DNA of 64,000 nt from Sva-07 sp963698565 (GCA_963698565.1 CAVORH010000036.1:49403-113402), one strand, 5' to 3'. Positions 42,036 through 51,136 are shown, counted from the first letter of the stretch. A program made the numbers and translations. The notes: a model not told the origin generated them from the letters alone.

Positions 42036-43157
42036 TCACTCCGACACCACGGCGACGGCTCGATCGTCCCACGACACCACCACGTCCTCGCCGACATCGA
42101 GTCGGTGGCTGTCGGGCCGGTTCTCCTCCCGGACATCGAGTTCCATCCAATCGAGACCGACTCGGTAGACGATTGCGTTGCCGAGGTAGGTGATCGATCG
42201 GATCACCCCGTCGACCGACGATCGGCCGTCGGTCGCGTCGTCGCGAGGTGCGATCGTGGCGCGTTCGGGTCGCAGGATCACCGCAACCTGCGTACCTGCG
42301 GCGAGCCCGCTCTCGAGCGGGATCCGGGCGCCGTTGAGCAGACACACGGTGGTGGCATCCTGCACCGTGCCCTCGAGGAGGTTGGTCTGCCCGATGAAGT
42401 CGGCGACGAAGCGGTTGGCCGGCCGTTCGTAGATCGCCTCGGGAGGATCGACCTGGAGCAGCTGACCGCGGTCCATCACGGCGATGCGGTCGCTCATCGT
42501 GAGTGCTTCCTCCTGGTCGTGGGTCACGAACACGAACGTGATGCCGAGCTCGCGCTGCAGGCTCTTGAGCTCGCTCTGCATCTCTTGGCGGAGCTTCAGG
42601 TCGAGCGCGCCGAGCGGTTCGTCGAGGAGGAGCACCTTGGGCCGGTTGACGAGTGCTCGTGCGAGGGCGATTCGTTGCTGCTGGCCGCCCGAGAGCTGCG
42701 TCGGCCGGCGCTTGCCCATGTGGGTCAGGCGCACCATGGCGAGCGCCTCGTCGACCCGGGAGGCGATCTCCTGCTTCTTCACCTTCTTCATCTTGAGGCC
42801 GAAGCCGACGTTGTCGTTGATGTCGAGGTGCGGGAACAGCGCGTAGTTCTGGAAGACGGTGTTGACCGGCCGCTTGTTCGGCGGCAGCGTGCCGACCTCC
42901 TGCCCGAAGATCGTGAGGCTTCCTTCGGTCGGGAACTCGAGGCCGGCGATCATCCGCAGCGTCGTGGTCTTGCCGCAGCCCGAGGGGCCGAGCAGTGCGA
43001 AGAACTCACCGTTGGCGATGTCGAGCGAGATGTTGTCGACGGCCACGACATCGCCGAAACGCTTGGTGATGCCCCGGATGCCGACCGCGGACTCACTCGA
43101 TTGGTCGCCGCTCACTGGAGGTTTCGTCTCAGCCGTGTCGGTCACCGTCGTTCCCAT
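42036..43157 (-). CDS. potA: Polyamine ABC transporter ATP-binding protein (PotA-like)
   Basis: A 373-residue ATPase. Walker A is GPSGCGKTT (57-65), the ABC signature LSGGQ (155-159), Walker B LLLDEP with Asp179/Glu180, and the Q-loop lies in VFQNYALFPH. The C-terminal TOBE domain (about 290-370) is typical of spermidine and sugar importers. It is the first gene of the minus-strand operon potA-potB-potC-potD. The promoter lies in the 234-bp gap shared with the divergent dehydrogenase gene. Confidence 0.94.
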   Translation of the reverse strand: MGTTVTDTAETKPPVSGDQSSESAVGIRGITKRFGDVVAVDNISLDIANGEFFALLGPSGCGKTTTLRMIAGLEFPTEGSLTIFGQEVGTLPPNKRPVNTVFQNYALFPHLDINDNVGFGLKMKKVKKQEIASRVDEALAMVRLTHMGKRRPTQLSGGQQQRIALARALVNRPKVLLLDEPLGALDLKLRQEMQSELKSLQRELGITFVFVTHDQEEALTMSDRIAVMDRGQLLQVDPPEAIYERPANRFVADFIGQTNLLEGTVQDATTVCLLNGARIPLESGLAAGTQVAVILRPERATIAPRDDATDGRSSVDGVIRSITYLGNAIVYRVGLDWMELDVREENRPDSHRLDVGEDVVVSWDDRAVAVVSE

Positions 43158-43391
43158 CAGTCCTCGTATGGTCCAGCGCGAGGTGGTGAACGTAGTCGCG
43201 CCAGCACTCGGCCTCGTCGCAGATGCGATAGGGCAGTCAACACCTTCGATGTCGGCGCGTGCAAGTGGCTGTGTTGCAGCAGTGTGAAATCCGGCTCGGC
43301 TCGATCACGAGCGATCTTGATCACGGTGCTCTCACCAGCAATGATGACGCTCGTCACCGTCCGGATCCGGACCTTCAGAGGGAGAACGAAC
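43158..43391. promoter_or_regulatory. Divergent control region of pot operon and aldehyde dehydrogenase
   Basis: A 234-bp gene-free region. It holds a small palindrome GCTCG-ATCA-CGAGC (43299-43312) and GATCACG direct repeats (43303-43309 and near 43320). No regulator gene is adjacent, so a distant one must control both units. No confident promoter hexamers were placed. Confidence 0.4.
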
Positions 43392-44828
43392 ATGGGTGCG
43401 AGCACACTCGGCAACGCCAACTTCATCGGCGGGCACTGGCGTCCAGCGGCGAGTGGAGCGACCGACGAGGTGCTCAATCCGGCGACGGGTGAGGTGCTCG
43501 GTGAGGTCCCGGCCAGCGATGCGGCCGATGTCGACGCCGCCGTCGCCGCGGCGAGTGCGGCCTTCCCGGCCTGGGCGGCGTTGACGCCCCGCGAGCGCAG
43601 CGAGGTGCTCCACCGCGTCGCCGACGTGATCGACGAGAACATCGACGAGCTCTCACGCATCGAGTGCGAGAACGTCGGCAAGCCGGTCGGCATCGTCGAG
43701 TTCGAGATGGACCTCACGAAGGACAACTGGCGGTTCTTCGCCTCCGCCTGCCGGTTCCTGGAGGGCAAGGCCGCCGGCGAGTACATGGAGGGTTACACCT
43801 CGATGGTGCGCCGGGATCCGCTCGGCGTCATCGGCTCGATCACGCCGTGGAACTACCCGCTGAACATGGCGACCTGGAAGCTGGGGCCTGCGCTCGCGGC
43901 GGGGAACACCGTCGTGCTCAAGCCGTCGGAGCTGACGCCGTACTCGGTGCTGCGCCTGGCCGAGCTCACCGCCGACATCCTGCCGGCGGGCGTCTTCAAC
44001 GTCGTGTGTGGCCAGGGCGCGGTCGCTGGTGCGGCCTTGAGCGAGCATCCGGGGATCGCGATGATCTCGATCACGGGCAGCGTCGGCGCCGGCAAGGCGG
44101 TCGCCCGGGCCTCGGCCGACACGCTCAAGCGGGTGCACCTCGAACTCGGCGGCAAGGCACCGGTCATCATCTTCGACGACGCCGACATCGAGGCGGCCGT
44201 CGAGATGTTGAAGGGCATGGCCTTCTACAACTCCGGGCAGGACTGCACGGCGCCGTGCCGGGTGATCGCCGGTTCCAAGGTGCACGACGACTTCGTCAAC
44301 CAGTTGACCGACGCAGTGGCGAGCATCAACGTCGGCGATCCGATGTCGGAGGAGACCGAGATGGGGCCGGTGATCTCCGACACCCATCGGGGTCGGGTGG
44401 CCGGCTACGTCGACCGTGCGCGGGAGGCGGGTGCCGAGGTCACCGTCGGCGGCTCGGTCCGCTCGGGAGCCGGGTTCTTCTACGAGCCCACCGTCGTGGT
44501 CGGCCCCGGCCAGGCGTCGGAGATCATCCAGCGCGAGGTGTTCGGACCGGTCGTCACCGTCCAGTCGGTCGCCGACGAGGAGACGGCACTCGCGATGGCG
44601 AACGACGTCGACTACGGGTTGGCGGCCAGTGTGTGGACGAGCGATGTCGGCCGCGCGATGCGGATGAGCAAGGCGTTGCAGTTCGGAGCGGTGTGGGTCA
44701 ACGACCACATCCCGATCGTGTCGGAGATGCCGCACGGTGGCTTCAAGCAGTCCGGCTACGGCAAGGACATGTCGATGTACGCCGTCGAGGCCTACACCGA
44801 GGTCAAGCACGTCATGATCAAGCACTGA
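43392..44828 (+). CDS. Aldehyde dehydrogenase, gamma-aminobutyraldehyde dehydrogenase-like
   Basis: A 478-residue NAD-dependent aldehyde dehydrogenase with Glu251 (HLELGGKAPV) and Cys285 (NSGQDCTAPCR). The NSGQDCTA-PCR active site and overall length resemble PatD/YdcW, which oxidises 4-aminobutanal made from putrescine to GABA. It is divergent from the polyamine importer, which supports this substrate. Betaine aldehyde dehydrogenase is the main alternative. The ATG at 43392 follows GGAGAACGAAC. Confidence 0.88.
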   Translation: MGASTLGNANFIGGHWRPAASGATDEVLNPATGEVLGEVPASDAADVDAAVAAASAAFPAWAALTPRERSEVLHRVADVIDENIDELSRIECENVGKPVGIVEFEMDLTKDNWRFFASACRFLEGKAAGEYMEGYTSMVRRDPLGVIGSITPWNYPLNMATWKLGPALAAGNTVVLKPSELTPYSVLRLAELTADILPAGVFNVVCGQGAVAGAALSEHPGIAMISITGSVGAGKAVARASADTLKRVHLELGGKAPVIIFDDADIEAAVEMLKGMAFYNSGQDCTAPCRVIAGSKVHDDFVNQLTDAVASINVGDPMSEETEMGPVISDTHRGRVAGYVDRAREAGAEVTVGGSVRSGAGFFYEPTVVVGPGQASEIIQREVFGPVVTVQSVADEETALAMANDVDYGLAASVWTSDVGRAMRMSKALQFGAVWVNDHIPIVSEMPHGGFKQSGYGKDMSMYAVEAYTEVKHVMIKH

Positions 44829-44840
44829 CGACCACGCCGG

Positions 44841-44875
44841 GTGTTACGCCAGGGGTCAGACCCCCGGCGTAACAC
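44841..44875. terminator. Palindromic junction repeat, copy 4
   Basis: A 35-bp palindrome, GTGTTACGCC-AGGGGTC around a central A, then GACCCCCGGCGTAACAC, with one mismatch. It separates the aldehyde dehydrogenase gene from the convergent TetR gene. Confidence 0.7.
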
Positions 44876-44876
44876 T

Positions 44877-45596
44877 TCACCCGAGGCCGAGGTGTTCGGC
44901 CATCGTGGTGGCGGCGTCGATGAAGAGTTGATCGTCGTCGTGGACGAAGTTGCGGGTCTGGCCGAAGAGTTCGAATGTCAGCAGGCCGAACAGCTGCGTC
45001 CAGGCGAGCAGGAGGGCGAGAAGCGTGTCGTCGCCGACGTCGGCGAGGGCGAGTTCGTGGCGCAGCGCGTCGAACGACTCGGCGGACGTGGGGCTGACCG
45101 AGGTGCCCGGCGCCGGTGGGCCGAGGAGCCCGTCGGTGGCTGCGTCGCGGACGATCTCCACCAGCGCCCGCGAGACGCGAGTGCCCGACACGACCGTGTC
45201 GTCGGGCGCGGCGTAGCCCGGGATCGGCGTTCCGTACAGCAGCGCGTAGTCGTGCGGGTGGGCGAACGCCCAGTCGCGAATCGCGGCGGCGGTCGTCACC
45301 CAGCGCTCGGCGGGAGGTGATCCCGCGCTCGCGGCGACGGCTGCTTCGGCGTGTTCGCCGAGCGAGTCGTAGGCCTCGATGATCAGCGCCGTCAGCAACT
45401 CGTCGCGACTGGCGAAGTACCGGTACATCGCGGAGGAGACCATGCCGAGGTCACGGGCGATGGCGCGCAGCGAGAGGTCGGCTGCACCGTGTTCGGCGAG
45501 GTGGGCGCTCGCCGTCGCGAGGATCGACGCCCGGACCTCGGCGCGGGCACGCGCCCGCGCCCCGGCCGGCCGCAACGGGGCGGGTGTGGTTGTCAT
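44877..45596 (-). CDS. TetR-family regulator
   Basis: A 239-residue regulator. The helix-turn-helix is in LSLRAIARDLGMVSSAMYRYFASRDELL (about residues 41-68). A C-terminal ligand domain of the WHG type follows (HPHDYALLYGTPIPGYAAP). It is divergent from the deazaflavin nitroreductase gene, with two inverted 14-bp sites between. It probably represses that gene and itself, releasing DNA on binding an unknown ligand. Confidence 0.9.
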   Translation of the reverse strand: MTTTPAPLRPAGARARARAEVRASILATASAHLAEHGAADLSLRAIARDLGMVSSAMYRYFASRDELLTALIIEAYDSLGEHAEAAVAASAGSPPAERWVTTAAAIRDWAFAHPHDYALLYGTPIPGYAAPDDTVVSGTRVSRALVEIVRDAATDGLLGPPAPGTSVSPTSAESFDALRHELALADVGDDTLLALLLAWTQLFGLLTFELFGQTRNFVHDDDQLFIDAATTMAEHLGLG

Positions 45597-45628
45597 CTGC
45601 GCAGTCTTGCAGATCCATGCTCCGAAAT

Positions 45629-45694
45629 GTGAGCAGTGCTCTTGACTTCGAACCGATGAGGAGTACAGTGATCCGAAAAGAGAGCACTGCTCAC
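45629..45694. promoter_or_regulatory. Paired TetR operators flanking a promoter
   Basis: GTGAGCAGTGCTCT (45629-45642) and its exact reverse complement AGAGCACTGCTCAC (45681-45694) carry the palindromic core GAGCA-N-TGCTC. Between them lie TTGACT (45642-45647) and TACAGT (45664-45669), 16 bases apart, a plausible plus-strand promoter for the nitroreductase gene. The first site just touches the -35 element and the second lies just after the expected start site. Confidence 0.75.
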
Positions 45695-45715
45695 TCAGTC
45701 AGCAAGGAGAACCCG

Positions 45716-46177
45716 ATGTCCACCTCATCGACCACAGCCCCCCGCTACATCGAACCCGACGGCTTCACCACGAGGGTCTTCAACCCGCTCGTCGCCCGAC
45801 TCACGCGTTGGGGGATCAGCGTGTGGGGATCACGAGTCCTGGAGGTGCCCGGCCGCGTGTCCGGCGAGATCCGGTCGACGCCGGTCAACGTGCTGACGAT
45901 CGGTGATCGTCGCTACCTGGTGGCACCGCGCGGCGTCACGCAGTGGGTCCGCAACGTTCGAGCCGCTCGGTCGTGCGATCTGCGCGTCGGGCGACGCCGC
46001 GAACACGTCGACCTCGTCGAGTTGGCCGACGTCGACAAGCCCGAGATCCTCCGTGCCTACCTGCGTCGGTGGAAGTGGGAGGTCGGTCAGTTCTTCGATG
46101 GCGTCGGCCCCGACGCGACCGACGCGGAGCTGCTCGCCGCCGCGCCGAATCACCCGGTGTTCGAGATCACCGGGTGA
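45716..46177 (+). CDS. Deazaflavin (F420)-dependent nitroreductase-family protein
   Basis: A 153-residue split-barrel protein of the DDN type. Typical blocks are GSRVLEVPGRVSGEIRSTPV, RRYLVAPRGVTQWVRNVRAA and the C-terminal AAAPNHPVFEIT. Relatives use F420H2 to reduce quinones or nitro drugs. Strong ribosome site AAGGAGAA. It is regulated by the adjacent TetR through paired operators. Its stop is one base from the end of the convergent hypothetical gene. Confidence 0.86.
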   Translation: MSTSSTTAPRYIEPDGFTTRVFNPLVARLTRWGISVWGSRVLEVPGRVSGEIRSTPVNVLTIGDRRYLVAPRGVTQWVRNVRAARSCDLRVGRRREHVDLVELADVDKPEILRAYLRRWKWEVGQFFDGVGPDATDAELLAAAPNHPVFEITG

Positions 46178-46178
46178 C

Positions 46179-46544
46179 TCAGGGGTGGGTGTGCGGCTCC
46201 CACTCGGCCCACGCCTCGAGGTTCGACTGCGACATCAGCCGGTGCTCCCTGGCCAACGCACGGCTCTCGCCGTCGCTCACCCGGCGTCCGATCGCGATCG
46301 CGCCGAACATGTTCCCCCGGAAGTAGGCGCCGAAGTCGCGGGGCCGGAAGGAGCCACGCAGGTCGTCGCGGACGGCGACCTCGGTGCTCCACGGGGGCGG
46401 ATCGACCGGCGGGAGATCGAGCGAGTCGAGCGTCGCCCAGATGTCGTCGTCGTTGGTGCGGTCGGCGGAGTCCCGGCCCCGGTACCGGTAGACCTCCGAT
46501 CCGTTCGGGGCAACGATCACCATGCCGTCCCCGCGGTAGGTCAT
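46179..46544 (-). CDS. Hypothetical protein
   Basis: A 121-residue soluble protein, not recognised. It is rich in Asp and Arg, with segments VIVAPNGSEVYRYRGRD, DDDIWATLDSLDLPPVDPP and FGAYFRGNMFGAIAIGRRV. No membrane helix or Cys pair is present. It starts at ATG 46544, 31 bases after the antiporter gene's stop on the same strand, so it may be the last gene of that operon. Coding bias (GC-rich third positions) supports a real gene. Confidence 0.55.
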   Translation of the reverse strand: MTYRGDGMVIVAPNGSEVYRYRGRDSADRTNDDDIWATLDSLDLPPVDPPPWSTEVAVRDDLRGSFRPRDFGAYFRGNMFGAIAIGRRVSDGESRALAREHRLMSQSNLEAWAEWEPHTHP

Positions 46545-46575
46545 CAGGCGACGCTGACGATCGTGTCGATCGGGA

Positions 46576-47775
46576 TCAGACCTCTGCGGTGACCTTGCGT
46601 CGCATCAGCCGCGGCGGCAGCGGGATCCGGTCGGAGAACTTCGCCGCCAGCGGACCGATGATCGCCGTGATCAGGACGTAGCAGGCTGCCAGGGCGCCCA
46701 GTTCCGGACCGTCGAGCAGGCTGGAGCCGAGGGCGGCGATCACGATCGAGAACTCACCGCGCGCGACCAGCACGGTGCCGGCGCGCATGCGTCCCCTCGG
46801 CCCGACGCCGGTGCGGCCGGCCGCATACCACCCGGTCGCAACCTTGGTGAGCACGGTGACGAGCGCGAGCAGCAGCGCCGGAACGGCGACGCCGACGAGA
46901 TCGGCGGGGTCGATCTGGAACGAGAAGAACAGGAAGAACGTCGCTGCGAACAGGTCGCGCAGCGGTGAGATCAGCGTGTTCGCGCGCAGCTCGGCCTGCC
47001 CCGACAGCGCCAGCCCGACGAGGAAGGCGCCGATCGCCCCGGACACCTCGAGCTCCTGGGCGAAGCCGGCGACGAGCAGCGTGATGCCGAACACCGTGAG
47101 GAGGAACGCCTCGTCGGAGCCGCCGACGACGAGATCGCTGAGGCGGCGGCCGTAGCGCAGCGCCGCGAGCAGGATCACGGTCACGGCGATCAGGGCGATC
47201 ACGACACTCGTCGCCATCGCGGTGGCGCTGCCGCCGACGATCAACGCCGCCACCACCGGAAGGTAGACGGCCATGGCGAGGTCCTCGATCACGAGCAGGT
47301 TGAGCACGGCGGGCGTCTCGCGGAAGCCGAGACGACCGAGGTCGGACAGCACCTTCGACACCACACCCGACGACGTGATCCAGGTGATGCCGCCGAGCAG
47401 CACCGCGGCCAACGGATCCCAGCCGAGCAGGAATCCCGCCGCGACACCTGGAGCGGCGTTCAGCAACATGTCGACGACACCGGGAGCGACCCCGGACCGC
47501 AGGCCGTTGCGCAGCTCGCTCTCCGAGTACTCGAGACCGAGCGCGAACAGCAGCAGCAGCACGCCGATCTCGGCGGCGATCTCGAAGAACTCGAGTGTCA
47601 CGTCCAACTGGACGACGCCACCCTCTCCCATCGCCAGGCCGGCGAGCAGGTAGAGCGGCACCGCGGTGAGACCGAACCGGCCGGCGAGCCGCGAGAGCAG
47701 TGCGAGGCCGAGGATGAGCGCGCCGATCTCGATGAACGCCAGTGCGGCGTCGCTGGAGCCAGCGGCGAGCAGCAC
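46576..47775 (-). CDS. CPA2-type cation:proton antiporter (KefB-like)
   Basis: A 399-residue protein with about 12 membrane helices and no C-terminal nucleotide-binding domain. Key segments are VPLYLLAGLAMGEGG, GVLLLLFALGLEYSES and the ion-site helix LNLLVIEDLAMAVYLPVV, which has the Asp of the antiporter core. It ends in a positively charged tail. It is five bases downstream of a KhtT-like regulatory gene, as in the KhtTU K+ efflux pair. It probably exports K+ or Na+ in exchange for H+. Confidence 0.88.
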   Translation of the reverse strand: MLLAAGSSDAALAFIEIGALILGLALLSRLAGRFGLTAVPLYLLAGLAMGEGGVVQLDVTLEFFEIAAEIGVLLLLFALGLEYSESELRNGLRSGVAPGVVDMLLNAAPGVAAGFLLGWDPLAAVLLGGITWITSSGVVSKVLSDLGRLGFRETPAVLNLLVIEDLAMAVYLPVVAALIVGGSATAMATSVVIALIAVTVILLAALRYGRRLSDLVVGGSDEAFLLTVFGITLLVAGFAQELEVSGAIGAFLVGLALSGQAELRANTLISPLRDLFAATFFLFFSFQIDPADLVGVAVPALLLALVTVLTKVATGWYAAGRTGVGPRGRMRAGTVLVARGEFSIVIAALGSSLLDGPELGALAACYVLITAIIGPLAAKFSDRIPLPPRLMRRKVTAEV

Positions 47776-47780
47776 GATGT

Positions 47781-48263
47781 TCAGCGCCGGATCAGCTCAC
47801 GCATCATCGCGAGGCCGTCGGTCGTTCCCACGGCAACCACCACGTCGCCGGCGAGGAGGCCGAACTCGGGTCCGGGCGCCGGGATCGACTGGCCGTCGCG
47901 GATGACGGCGACGATCGAGGACCCGGTCTTGGTGCGGTACATCCCGTCACCGATCGTCGCCCCGGAGGCCGGCGAGGTCGGCGTGAGCTCGATCCACTCG
48001 ATCGCCAGCCCTTCGATCTCCTGCTGGACAGCCGCGACGGCCTCGGTGACGCGGCTCGCGCCGAGCAGTTCCGACACGGTTCTGGTGTCCGCCGCGGAGA
48101 GGTTGAGCAGCGACGAGCACGCATCGGGGTCGTCGGAGTCGTAGACGAGGATCTCACGACGGCCGTCGTGGAAGACGAGCACACCGATGTCGGTTCCGTC
48201 GTCGGTCGTGAACTCGTGGCGCACACCGACGCCGGGAAGCTTGGTCTCTCGCACGTCGGCCAT
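47781..48263 (-). CDS. KhtT-like regulatory subunit with TrkA-C domain
   Basis: A 160-residue cytosolic protein. The N-terminal domain has PGVGVRHEFTTDDGTDIGVLVFHDGRREILVYDSDDPDA, quoted here as its two parts GVGVRHEFTTDDG and HDGRREILVYDSDDPDA. A TrkA-C domain follows (SIVAVIRDGQSIPAPGPEF and LLAGDVVVAVGTTDGL). In KhtTU this subunit gates the antiporter with nucleotides and pH. The ATG at 48263 is used because the domain starts at residue 8. It precedes the antiporter gene by five bases. Confidence 0.85.
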   Translation of the reverse strand: MADVRETKLPGVGVRHEFTTDDGTDIGVLVFHDGRREILVYDSDDPDACSSLLNLSAADTRTVSELLGASRVTEAVAAVQQEIEGLAIEWIELTPTSPASGATIGDGMYRTKTGSSIVAVIRDGQSIPAPGPEFGLLAGDVVVAVGTTDGLAMMRELIRR

Positions 48264-48372
48264 GGGACCAGTCTGGCATCGGCGGGCGGCGGAGGCACCC
48301 TGAGCCATCGGTGCCCGACGTGGTGGGCAGAGCACCAGGTTGGTCCCCGAGCTTCGCCACTACTCTGCGGGC

Positions 48373-50088
48373 ATGAGCACCAACGACCCCACGATCGACA
48401 CACCGGTCGACGTCAAGCCGCGTTCGCGCGACGTCACCGACGGCATGCAGAAGGCGCCGTCGAGGGCGATGCTGCGCGCCGTCGGGATGGGCGACGACGA
48501 CTGGGACAAGCCCCAGGTGGCGATCGCCTCGTCGTGGAACGAGGTCACCCCGTGCAACATGACGCTGCGCAAGCTCGCCGAGCACGCCAAGGTCGGCGTC
48601 CGGGAGGCCGGCGGCTTCCCGCTCGAGTTCGGCACGATCACCGTCAGCGACGGCATCTCGATGGGTCACGAGGGGATGCGGGCCTCGCTCGTGTCGCGCG
48701 AAGTGATCACCGACTCGGTGGAGACGGTGATGCACGCCGAGCGCTTCGACGGCTTCGTCGGCCTCGCCGGTTGCGACAAGTCGATCCCGGCGATGTTGAT
48801 GGCGGCCGCCCGCCTCGACCTCGCGAGCGTGTTCGTCTACAACGGTTCGACCATGCCGGGCGAGCACAACGGCGTGGCGACCGACATCACCAGCGTGTTC
48901 GAGGCGGTCGGGGCATGTGCCGCGGGCACGATGACCGAGGCCGAACTCCACGAGATCGAGGCGACCGCGTGTCCCGGCGAGGGCGCGTGCGGCGGCATGT
49001 TCACCGCGAACACGATGAGTTCGATCGCCGAGGCGATCGGGATGAGCCTGCCGGGCACCGCGTCGCCACCGGCGATCGACGGTCGCCGCGAGAGCGACGC
49101 CGAGCGTGCAGGTGCCGCAGTCGTCAACCTCTTGCGCCTCGGGATCACGCCGCGCCAGATCATGACGAAGCAGGCCTTCGAGAACGCGATCGCCGTCACG
49201 TCGGCACTCGGCGGCTCGACGAACGCAGTGCTGCACCTCCTGGCGCTCGCCAACGAGGCGCACGTCGAGCTGGACCTCGACGACTTCAACCGCATCGCCG
49301 ACAAGGTGCCGCACGTCGCCGACATGAAGCCGGGTGGCAAGTTCCACATGAGCGATCTCGATCGCGTCGGCGGCGTGCCCGTGGTGTTGAAGCTGCTCCT
49401 CGATGCCGGCCTGTTGCACGGCGACGTGATGACCGTGACCGGCAGGACGATGGCGGAGAACCTCGCCGAGATCGACCCGCCCGCCGCCGACGGCGTGGTC
49501 GTGCACCCGCTCGATGCGCCGATCCACGAAGCGGGCGGGATCAACATCCTCACCGGCACGCTCGCACCGAAGGGTGCGGTCGTGAAGGTGGCGGGCCTGT
49601 CCGACGCCCAGATGCACTTCGAGGGCCCCGCCCGGGTGTTCGACGACGAGTCGTTCGCGATGGAGGCGATCCTGGCCGGCTCGATCCAGCCCGGCACCGT
49701 GATCGTGATCCGCTACGAGGGCCCGAAGGGTGGGCCGGGGATGCGCGAGATGCTGGCGATCACCGGTGCCCTCAAGGGCGCAGGGCGAGGGTCGGACTGT
49801 GCGCTGATCACCGACGGCCGCTTCTCCGGCGGCACGTGGGGGTTCTGCATCGGCCACGTCGCGCCGGAGGCCACCGACGGTGGCCCGATCGCCTACGTCC
49901 GCGACGGCGACCTGATCCGCATCGACGTCCCGACCAAGTCGCTCGACCTGCTGGTCGACACCGCGGAGCTGGCGAACCGGATGGACGGCTGGCAGCCGAA
50001 CCCGCCCCGGTACACGACGGGCGTGCTCGGCAAGTACGCCAAGCTCGTCCAAGGCGCCGAGACCGGCGCCATCACCAACACGCTCTGA
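48373..50088 (+). CDS. ilvD: Dihydroxy-acid dehydratase
   Basis: A 571-residue iron-sulfur dehydratase. Cluster ligands Cys61 (TPCNMT), Cys134 (AGCDKSIP) and Cys206 (GEGACGGMF) are in place. It dehydrates 2,3-dihydroxy acids to 2-keto acids for valine and isoleucine synthesis. A GTG-like longer frame from 48340 is rejected because the domain begins at MSTND. It is divergent from the KhtT-like gene with 109 bases between. Length is normal for the family. Confidence 0.95.
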   Translation: MSTNDPTIDTPVDVKPRSRDVTDGMQKAPSRAMLRAVGMGDDDWDKPQVAIASSWNEVTPCNMTLRKLAEHAKVGVREAGGFPLEFGTITVSDGISMGHEGMRASLVSREVITDSVETVMHAERFDGFVGLAGCDKSIPAMLMAAARLDLASVFVYNGSTMPGEHNGVATDITSVFEAVGACAAGTMTEAELHEIEATACPGEGACGGMFTANTMSSIAEAIGMSLPGTASPPAIDGRRESDAERAGAAVVNLLRLGITPRQIMTKQAFENAIAVTSALGGSTNAVLHLLALANEAHVELDLDDFNRIADKVPHVADMKPGGKFHMSDLDRVGGVPVVLKLLLDAGLLHGDVMTVTGRTMAENLAEIDPPAADGVVVHPLDAPIHEAGGINILTGTLAPKGAVVKVAGLSDAQMHFEGPARVFDDESFAMEAILAGSIQPGTVIVIRYEGPKGGPGMREMLAITGALKGAGRGSDCALITDGRFSGGTWGFCIGHVAPEATDGGPIAYVRDGDLIRIDVPTKSLDLLVDTAELANRMDGWQPNPPRYTTGVLGKYAKLVQGAETGAITNTL

Positions 50089-50129
50089 GTGCACCGGGGG
50101 CGTGGGGTCGGCCCAGCCCCCTGGTGCAC
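50089..50129. terminator. Hairpin between ilvD and the epimerase-like gene
   Basis: GTGCACCGGGGGC (50089-50101) pairs with GCCCCCTGGTGCAC (50116-50129) with one bulged T, around a 14-base loop. It starts right after the ilvD stop and lies six bases before the convergent gene's stop. Confidence 0.65.
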
Positions 50130-50135
50130 CCGTGC

Positions 50136-51101
50136 TCAGGCCGCACCCTCGAGATGTGCGTCGCTGCGCCCCATCGTCGCCTCGAACGCAGCGTCCAGAG
50201 GTGTTGCGTGGTCGCCGAAGTGGGCTGCGTAGTCGCTGTGGTCGACGACGAAGTCGTGTTCGAACTCGTACATCATCTCGACGGTCTCGCGCATCGGCGG
50301 GACGAACAACCCGAGGGCCCTGAGTTGCCAGCGAGCGATCCGCCGAACCACCGGCTCGGTTCGAGCGGCGCGGCCTGCGATCGCAACGAGGTCGCGTTGG
50401 GTGACCGCCGGTGCGTTCGGGACATGCCAGGCGCGGCCCCACGAGTCGGGTTCGCCCGCGAGCCGGATCATCGCGGTGGCGAGATCGGGGACGTAGGTGA
50501 CCGAGTGCAGCGCCTCGGGGTCGCCGAGGATGTCGACCTTCTTCCCGGCGGCGACCTGGGAGACGAAGCGATCACCGAAGGCCGACCCGTCGACGTGTGG
50601 TCCGAAGAAGTCCGATGCTCGGGCCACGACCATGCGGATGCGGCCTGCCTGATGGGCTTCGACGAGGTCCAAGTACATCCGGGCGCGCACGGCGCCCTTC
50701 TTGGTCGTGGCGCGCATCGGCAATCCCTCGCTCAGTGCGCCGTCGGCGTGCCCGTAGCCGTACAGGTTCTCGACCACGACGAGCAGCGAGCCCGAGCGGG
50801 CGACCGCATCGACGACACCGGATTGGAGCGCGGGGAACTCCTCCTGCCAGCGGTGGTACTCGGGCTGGGCGCACTGGTACACGACGTCGGCGCCCTCGAC
50901 CGTTGCCGCGAGGTCGCGGGGATCGGTCACGTCCGCCCGGCGAGCGGTTGCTCCCGTCACGTCGGTGCCGGATCGAGTGGCGACCGTCGGCGTCAACCCG
51001 CGGTCGACGAGCTGGGCGATGATCGCCCGGCCGACGGGTCCGGCACCGAGCACCACGTGGTTCTTGCCGGACGTCGGGTTGGTTGGCGTGGTGTCGGTCA
51101 T
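50136..51101 (-). CDS. NAD-dependent epimerase/dehydratase-like (extended SDR) protein
   Basis: A 321-residue protein. The Rossmann motif is VVLGAGPVGRAIIAQL (about residues 15-30), followed by RADVTDPRDLAATVEGAD. The SDR Tyr/Lys region is less clear (YLDLVEAHQAG), so it may be an NmrA-like or atypical reductase. The start MTDTTPT at 51101 is preferred; an upstream ATG at 51158 would overlap the operator. It is divergent from a TetR gene, sharing inverted repeats in the gap. Function unknown. Confidence 0.8.
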   Translation of the reverse strand: MTDTTPTNPTSGKNHVVLGAGPVGRAIIAQLVDRGLTPTVATRSGTDVTGATARRADVTDPRDLAATVEGADVVYQCAQPEYHRWQEEFPALQSGVVDAVARSGSLLVVVENLYGYGHADGALSEGLPMRATTKKGAVRARMYLDLVEAHQAGRIRMVVARASDFFGPHVDGSAFGDRFVSQVAAGKKVDILGDPEALHSVTYVPDLATAMIRLAGEPDSWGRAWHVPNAPAVTQRDLVAIAGRAARTEPVVRRIARWQLRALGLFVPPMRETVEMMYEFEHDFVVDHSDYAAHFGDHATPLDAAFEATMGRSDAHLEGAA

Positions 51102-51136
51102 GATGGGCTCCTCTGCGTGAACGCTGATCGTTCTCC

